Assembly (NCBI RefSeq): GCF_009618275.1
Contig: NZ_WIAD01000035.1
Span: 1-59,541, forward strand
Origin: Roseimaritima sediminicola
Lineage (GTDB): Bacteria > Planctomycetota > Planctomycetia > Pirellulales > Pirellulaceae
Length of the DNA stretch: 59,541 nt
Direction: 5' to 3'
The position numbers and the translations under genes were made by a program. How positions within the stretch are numbered: the first letter of the stretch is position 1; the number at the start of each line of letters is the position of its first letter. The notes below the pieces were generated by a model. It did no database searches. It was not told the DNA's origin and worked only from the letters and a program-made list of their open reading frames with translations. Shown here piece after piece: positions 56,851 through 59,541 of the stretch.

Positions 56851-57180
56851 CGTGGGGCTTCGCGAGCGGCGTGCAGGTAAGGTCTTCGCTGGACGGCTTT
56901 TAGCGATTTTCGCCCGCCGGGTAAAGTGCGCTTTCACCCCGCCTGTGGAGGGTTCACGGCCTGTCGATTCATTCGAAAACGCATCGCGTTTGTGAGCCGT
57001 TTGGGCAACAGCCCCGGTTTTGCGGTGACGAAACCGAGGCTATCGCCTCAACGGCTCAATAATTCGACAGGCCGTTCAAGCTCCGGCACCCGGCGGCAGG
57101 GTGATATCGACCAGGGTGCTACGGACGGTACGATATGCCCGCGCAGCCCTCTCCATCCCTTCTTACGCCCCCATTCGCCG
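56851..57180. other. 330-bp divergent region between the acyltransferase and pgi
   Basis: The middle is a 120-bp nested inverted-repeat element (56956-57075), listed separately. The remaining flanks must carry promoters for both genes but I cannot name -35/-10 boxes. An ATG at 57135 opens a different frame and is not used by pgi. Confidence 0.55.
56956..57075. mobile_element. 120-bp nested inverted-repeat element
   Basis: Outer ends ACGGCCTGTCGA (56956-56967) and its exact complement (57064-57075). Second pair TGAGCCGT (56993-57000) with ACGGCTCA (57051-57058). Inner stems CGGTTT with AAACCG (57015-57036) and GAGGC with GCCTC (57036-57049). It is non-coding and looks like a non-autonomous mobile element or a structured RNA. 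Confidence 0.75.
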
Positions 57181-58560
57181 TTGACCCTTCTGCAGTACGA
57201 CCCCTCCGGTGCTCTCGACGCCCGTACCGGGCTGACTCCCGCCCAGTGGGCCGAGGGGCTCGCTCACGCCGACTCGCTGCGGCAGGCTTGCTTGCAGGCA
57301 GCCGCAGCCGAGAGTCCCTGGAGCTTCCTGGACTTGCCTCGACAACAGCTCGAGGCCTACGAGCAACACCGCGAGGACAGCGAACTGGGGCGGGTCTTCT
57401 CGCTGGCCAATGGCATGCACGATCGCCTCGATGCCGTGGTCGTGCTGGGCGTGGGCGGGTCGTCGCTGGGTGCCCAAGCCTTGCTGCAGGCCTGCTGTCA
57501 TCCGTACCACAACGAACTTTCGCGAGGCGGGCGGGGCAGCAAGCCGCGGATGTACTTTGCCGGCGATTCGCTGGACAACGACGCCACGGCCGCCCTGCTG
57601 GATCGGTTGGCCGCCGCCGGCACCGAAGACAACCCCGTGTGCGATTGCTGGGGCCTGTGCGTGGTCAGCCAGAGCGGCGAACGGCTGGAAACGGGCGTCG
57701 CTTTTCGGCAATTTCTGGCCGCCCTACAGCGGTCGCGGGCCCGCGATCCAGGGTCGCTCTCGAAGTTCGTCTTTCCCGTCACCGGACCCCGCGGACGCCT
57801 CCGCTCCTGGGTCCAGCGGCTGGGCTGCGATCCCATCCTGAACGTTCCCGACCAGCTGTGCAGCCGTTACAGCGTGCTCTGCCCCTCGGGCCTGCTGCCG
57901 GCCGCCTTTCTGGGGCTGGACTGCATCCAGCTGTTGCTCGGCGCGATGGCCATCAGCGATCATTTTCGCACCGCCCCGGCCGAAGAAAACATCGTGTTGC
58001 AGTTCGCCGCGGCCAACCACCTGCTGCACCGCCACCGAGGGTGCAGCTTGCGGGTCAGCAGTGTGTGGAGCCAATCACTGGCGGGACTGGGCCGCTGGTA
58101 CGAACAGGTGCTGGGAGAATCGACCGGTGGAGCCGCCGCTCCGCTGCCGATCACGATGGTCAATCCCGGCGACTGGCATAGCCGCGATCCGCGCCGCCGC
58201 AGCGACACGCAAAACACGCTGGTCAACAACCTGCTGCTCGCCCGCTACCGCACCGACCCCCTGGCGGTCGACGCCTGCCGTAGCGACCATGGTGGGTTGA
58301 ACTTTTTGACCGGCAAGAGCCTGCCCGAGCTGAACCGGGCGGCCAGCGACCGTTCGATTCGCCTCTGGCAACAAGCCGGGTTTCCCACCACCACGTTGAC
58401 CCTGCCGAGCCTGGACACGCATGCTCTGGGACAATTGTTTCAATTGTTGATGATCGCAAGCGCCGTGGAAGCGGTGTGGCTGGGGCGGGACCCGTTTGCT
58501 CCTTCGGCCGCCGCAGCGGACCTGGCCGCAGCCTACCAAACGCTGCCCCCCCAAACCTGA
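57181..58560 (+). CDS. pgi: Glucose-6-phosphate isomerase (divergent)
   Basis: This 459-residue cytosolic enzyme interconverts glucose-6-phosphate and fructose-6-phosphate. SIS-fold landmarks are VVVLGVGGSSLGAQAL near residue 85 and VVSQSGERLETGVAFRQF near 160. The PGI signature usually reads GGRFSV but here is CSRYSVLCPSGLLPAAFLG. The usual ESLGK and LHSxGQ segments read GESTGG and DWHSRDPRRRSD. No ATG exists in frame near the start; a TTG at 57181 gives TLLQYDPSGALDARTGL, which I take as the conserved beginning. The stop is 45 bp before trpA. Confidence 0.8.
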   Translation: MTLLQYDPSGALDARTGLTPAQWAEGLAHADSLRQACLQAAAAESPWSFLDLPRQQLEAYEQHREDSELGRVFSLANGMHDRLDAVVVLGVGGSSLGAQALLQACCHPYHNELSRGGRGSKPRMYFAGDSLDNDATAALLDRLAAAGTEDNPVCDCWGLCVVSQSGERLETGVAFRQFLAALQRSRARDPGSLSKFVFPVTGPRGRLRSWVQRLGCDPILNVPDQLCSRYSVLCPSGLLPAAFLGLDCIQLLLGAMAISDHFRTAPAEENIVLQFAAANHLLHRHRGCSLRVSSVWSQSLAGLGRWYEQVLGESTGGAAAPLPITMVNPGDWHSRDPRRRSDTQNTLVNNLLLARYRTDPLAVDACRSDHGGLNFLTGKSLPELNRAASDRSIRLWQQAGFPTTTLTLPSLDTHALGQLFQLLMIASAVEAVWLGRDPFAPSAAAADLAAAYQTLPPQT

Positions 58561-58605
58561 CAACCTGACAACCAACAACCAACAACCAACAACCAACAAC
58601 CGACC
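58561..58605 (+). repeat. Tandem 7-bp repeat before the trpA start
   Basis: About five copies of an ACAACCA-type unit fill the gap between pgi and trpA up to the ATG at 58606, with no Shine-Dalgarno motif. It parallels the CCATCAA repeat at 32343-32366. Confidence 0.9.
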
Positions 58606-59418
58606 ATGACTGCCATCGACGATCTGTTTGCCGACCTCCGCCGCCAGGGCCGCAAAGCTCTGATGCCCTTTGTCACCGCCGGGGATCCGGACATGGAGTT
58701 CACCGGGCAATTGCTCGAAGCCCTGTCCGATGCCGGAGCGAGCATGTGCGAAGTCGGGGTCCCCTACAGCGATCCGATCGCCGACGGCCCGGTGATCCAA
58801 GCCTCCTACCAACGCTCGCTCGACAAGGGCTTTCGGCTGCAGCAGTTGTTCGACCTGGCGGCCTCGCTGAAGCCGCAGATGGCGATGCCGCTGGTGACGA
58901 TGGTCAGTTACTCGATCATCCACCGCATCGGATTGGAAGCCTACGTCCAGCGCGCCCTGGCCGCCGGTTACAGCGGCGCGATCGTGCCGGACCTGTTGGT
59001 CGAAGAGGCCGCCGAGGTGTCGCGGGTCTGCCAAGCCCACGACTTCAACCTGATCCAACTGGTCACCCCCACCACGCCTCGCGAGCGGCAGGTCCAGATC
59101 GCCAACTCCTCCAGCGGCTTCCTGTACTTCGTTTCGGTTACCGGCATCACGGGCGAACGCAACCAATTGCCCAGCGACTTGGTCGAAAACGTGCAGTGGT
59201 TGAAAGAGCAGACCGACCTGCCGATCTGCATCGGTTTCGGAATCAGCGGCCCCGATACGGCTCGGCAATTGGCTCCGGTGGCCGACGGCTTGATCGTCGG
59301 CTCGGCCTTCGTCCGGCGGATCGCGGAGGTGACGCCGGACTCGCGAGCAGAGACGATTCGCCAGGTCCAAGCGTTTGCCAAAGAACTGCTGGCCGCGATG
59401 GAAGACTCTGGACCGTAG
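58606..59418 (+). CDS. trpA: Tryptophan synthase alpha subunit
   Basis: This 270-residue TIM-barrel enzyme cleaves indole-3-glycerol phosphate to indole and glyceraldehyde-3-phosphate. The catalytic pair is in place: Glu49 in CEVGVPYSDPIADGPVIQ and Asp60 in the same block. The phosphate-binding GFGISGPDTARQLAPVADGLIVGSAFV is near the C-terminus. No trpB or other trp gene is adjacent in this window, so the trp genes are dispersed. It follows pgi after a 7-bp tandem repeat. Confidence 0.96.
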   Translation: MTAIDDLFADLRRQGRKALMPFVTAGDPDMEFTGQLLEALSDAGASMCEVGVPYSDPIADGPVIQASYQRSLDKGFRLQQLFDLAASLKPQMAMPLVTMVSYSIIHRIGLEAYVQRALAAGYSGAIVPDLLVEEAAEVSRVCQAHDFNLIQLVTPTTPRERQVQIANSSSGFLYFVSVTGITGERNQLPSDLVENVQWLKEQTDLPICIGFGISGPDTARQLAPVADGLIVGSAFVRRIAEVTPDSRAETIRQVQAFAKELLAAMEDSGP

Positions 59419-59493
59419 CCGAACCATGATCGCCAGGTTTTCGCAGCGGCTCGCGGCCCATCCATTCCACCCGACCAGGTTTTCAGAAAACGC

Positions 59494-59541
59494 CTAAGTT
59501 CGTCGCAACATTTGATTCGGCTTTACTCTCCCTCTGGGAGA
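59494..59541. mobile_element. Left end of a second copy of the 172-bp MITE-like element (cut by the window)
   Basis: It begins with TAAG and two changed bases, then runs 41 bases identical to 33500-33540, up to the last base of the window. The rest of the element lies outside. Confidence 0.85.

Noticed and set aside
57135..58181. ATG-initiated frame overlapping pgi, suggesting a frameshift at the pgi start
   Set aside because: The pgi frame is continuous and family-like from the TTG at 57181; the other frame has no likeness, so a frameshift is not required.

Overview
The window looks like a chromosomal segment of a planctomycete, most likely of the Pirellulales. Three things support this: a PSCyt1/DUF1549/DUF1553 cytochrome c protein followed by a DUF1501 protein, several hypothetical families I know only from that phylum, and GC-rich coding DNA broken up by short palindromic repeats. 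It is largely housekeeping and accessory chromosome. I see no phage, plasmid, CRISPR array, rRNA or tRNA gene.

Layout. 1-5485: pyroglutamyl peptidase, two planctomycete hypotheticals, an SNF2 ATPase, a SpoVG homologue with an inserted zinc ribbon, and ispE. 5568-11085: a tightly packed flagellar rod/ring operon (flgF, flgG, flgA, flgH, flgI, a FlgJ N-domain protein, a FlgN-like protein). 11491-18969: pyruvate carboxylase, a lipoprotein and a large secreted DUF11-repeat protein. 19306-23771: the cytochrome/DUF1501 pair. 23864-29610 (minus): a CheB-CheR-PAS-kinase-receiver giant coupled to an HtrA protease. 29705-33035: phosphoesterase, TVP38-like membrane protein, CdsA-like and CDP-alcohol phosphotransferases. 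33910-34845: two tandem Hsp20 genes. 35050-37428: a divergent CYTH-like gene and a FAD/Rieske oxidoreductase. 37525-45179 (minus): asparagine synthase, M20 amidohydrolase and isochorismatase; upstream of these a carbamoyltransferase-like protein, a 39-residue membrane microprotein, an SSS symporter, a membrane-anchored FnIII protein and a 76-residue protein, facing a divergent marR. 46102-51254: a giant VWA protein and a coiled-coil membrane protein. 51256-59418: deoC, purL, tyrA, a DUF374 acyltransferase, pgi and trpA.

The best candidate for an undescribed system is the overlapped operon 45179-41862. It combines a transporter, a microprotein, a membrane FnIII protein and an aspartate-carbamoyltransferase fold whose carbamoyl-phosphate site is intact but whose aspartate-binding Arg/Gln positions are changed. 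A divergent MarR regulator sits upstream, and three amide/ureido-type enzymes lie downstream.

The second theme is repeat biology. There are three families of REP-like hairpins: a four-base GTAG or GTGG foot followed by a short stem-loop, placed between genes as inverted pairs or sense-oriented arrays. There are also at least two larger inverted-repeat elements. One is 172 bp with 11-bp terminal inverted repeats, and a second copy of it begins at the right edge of the window. A hexanucleotide microsatellite occurs both inside flgA and upstream of the cytochrome gene.
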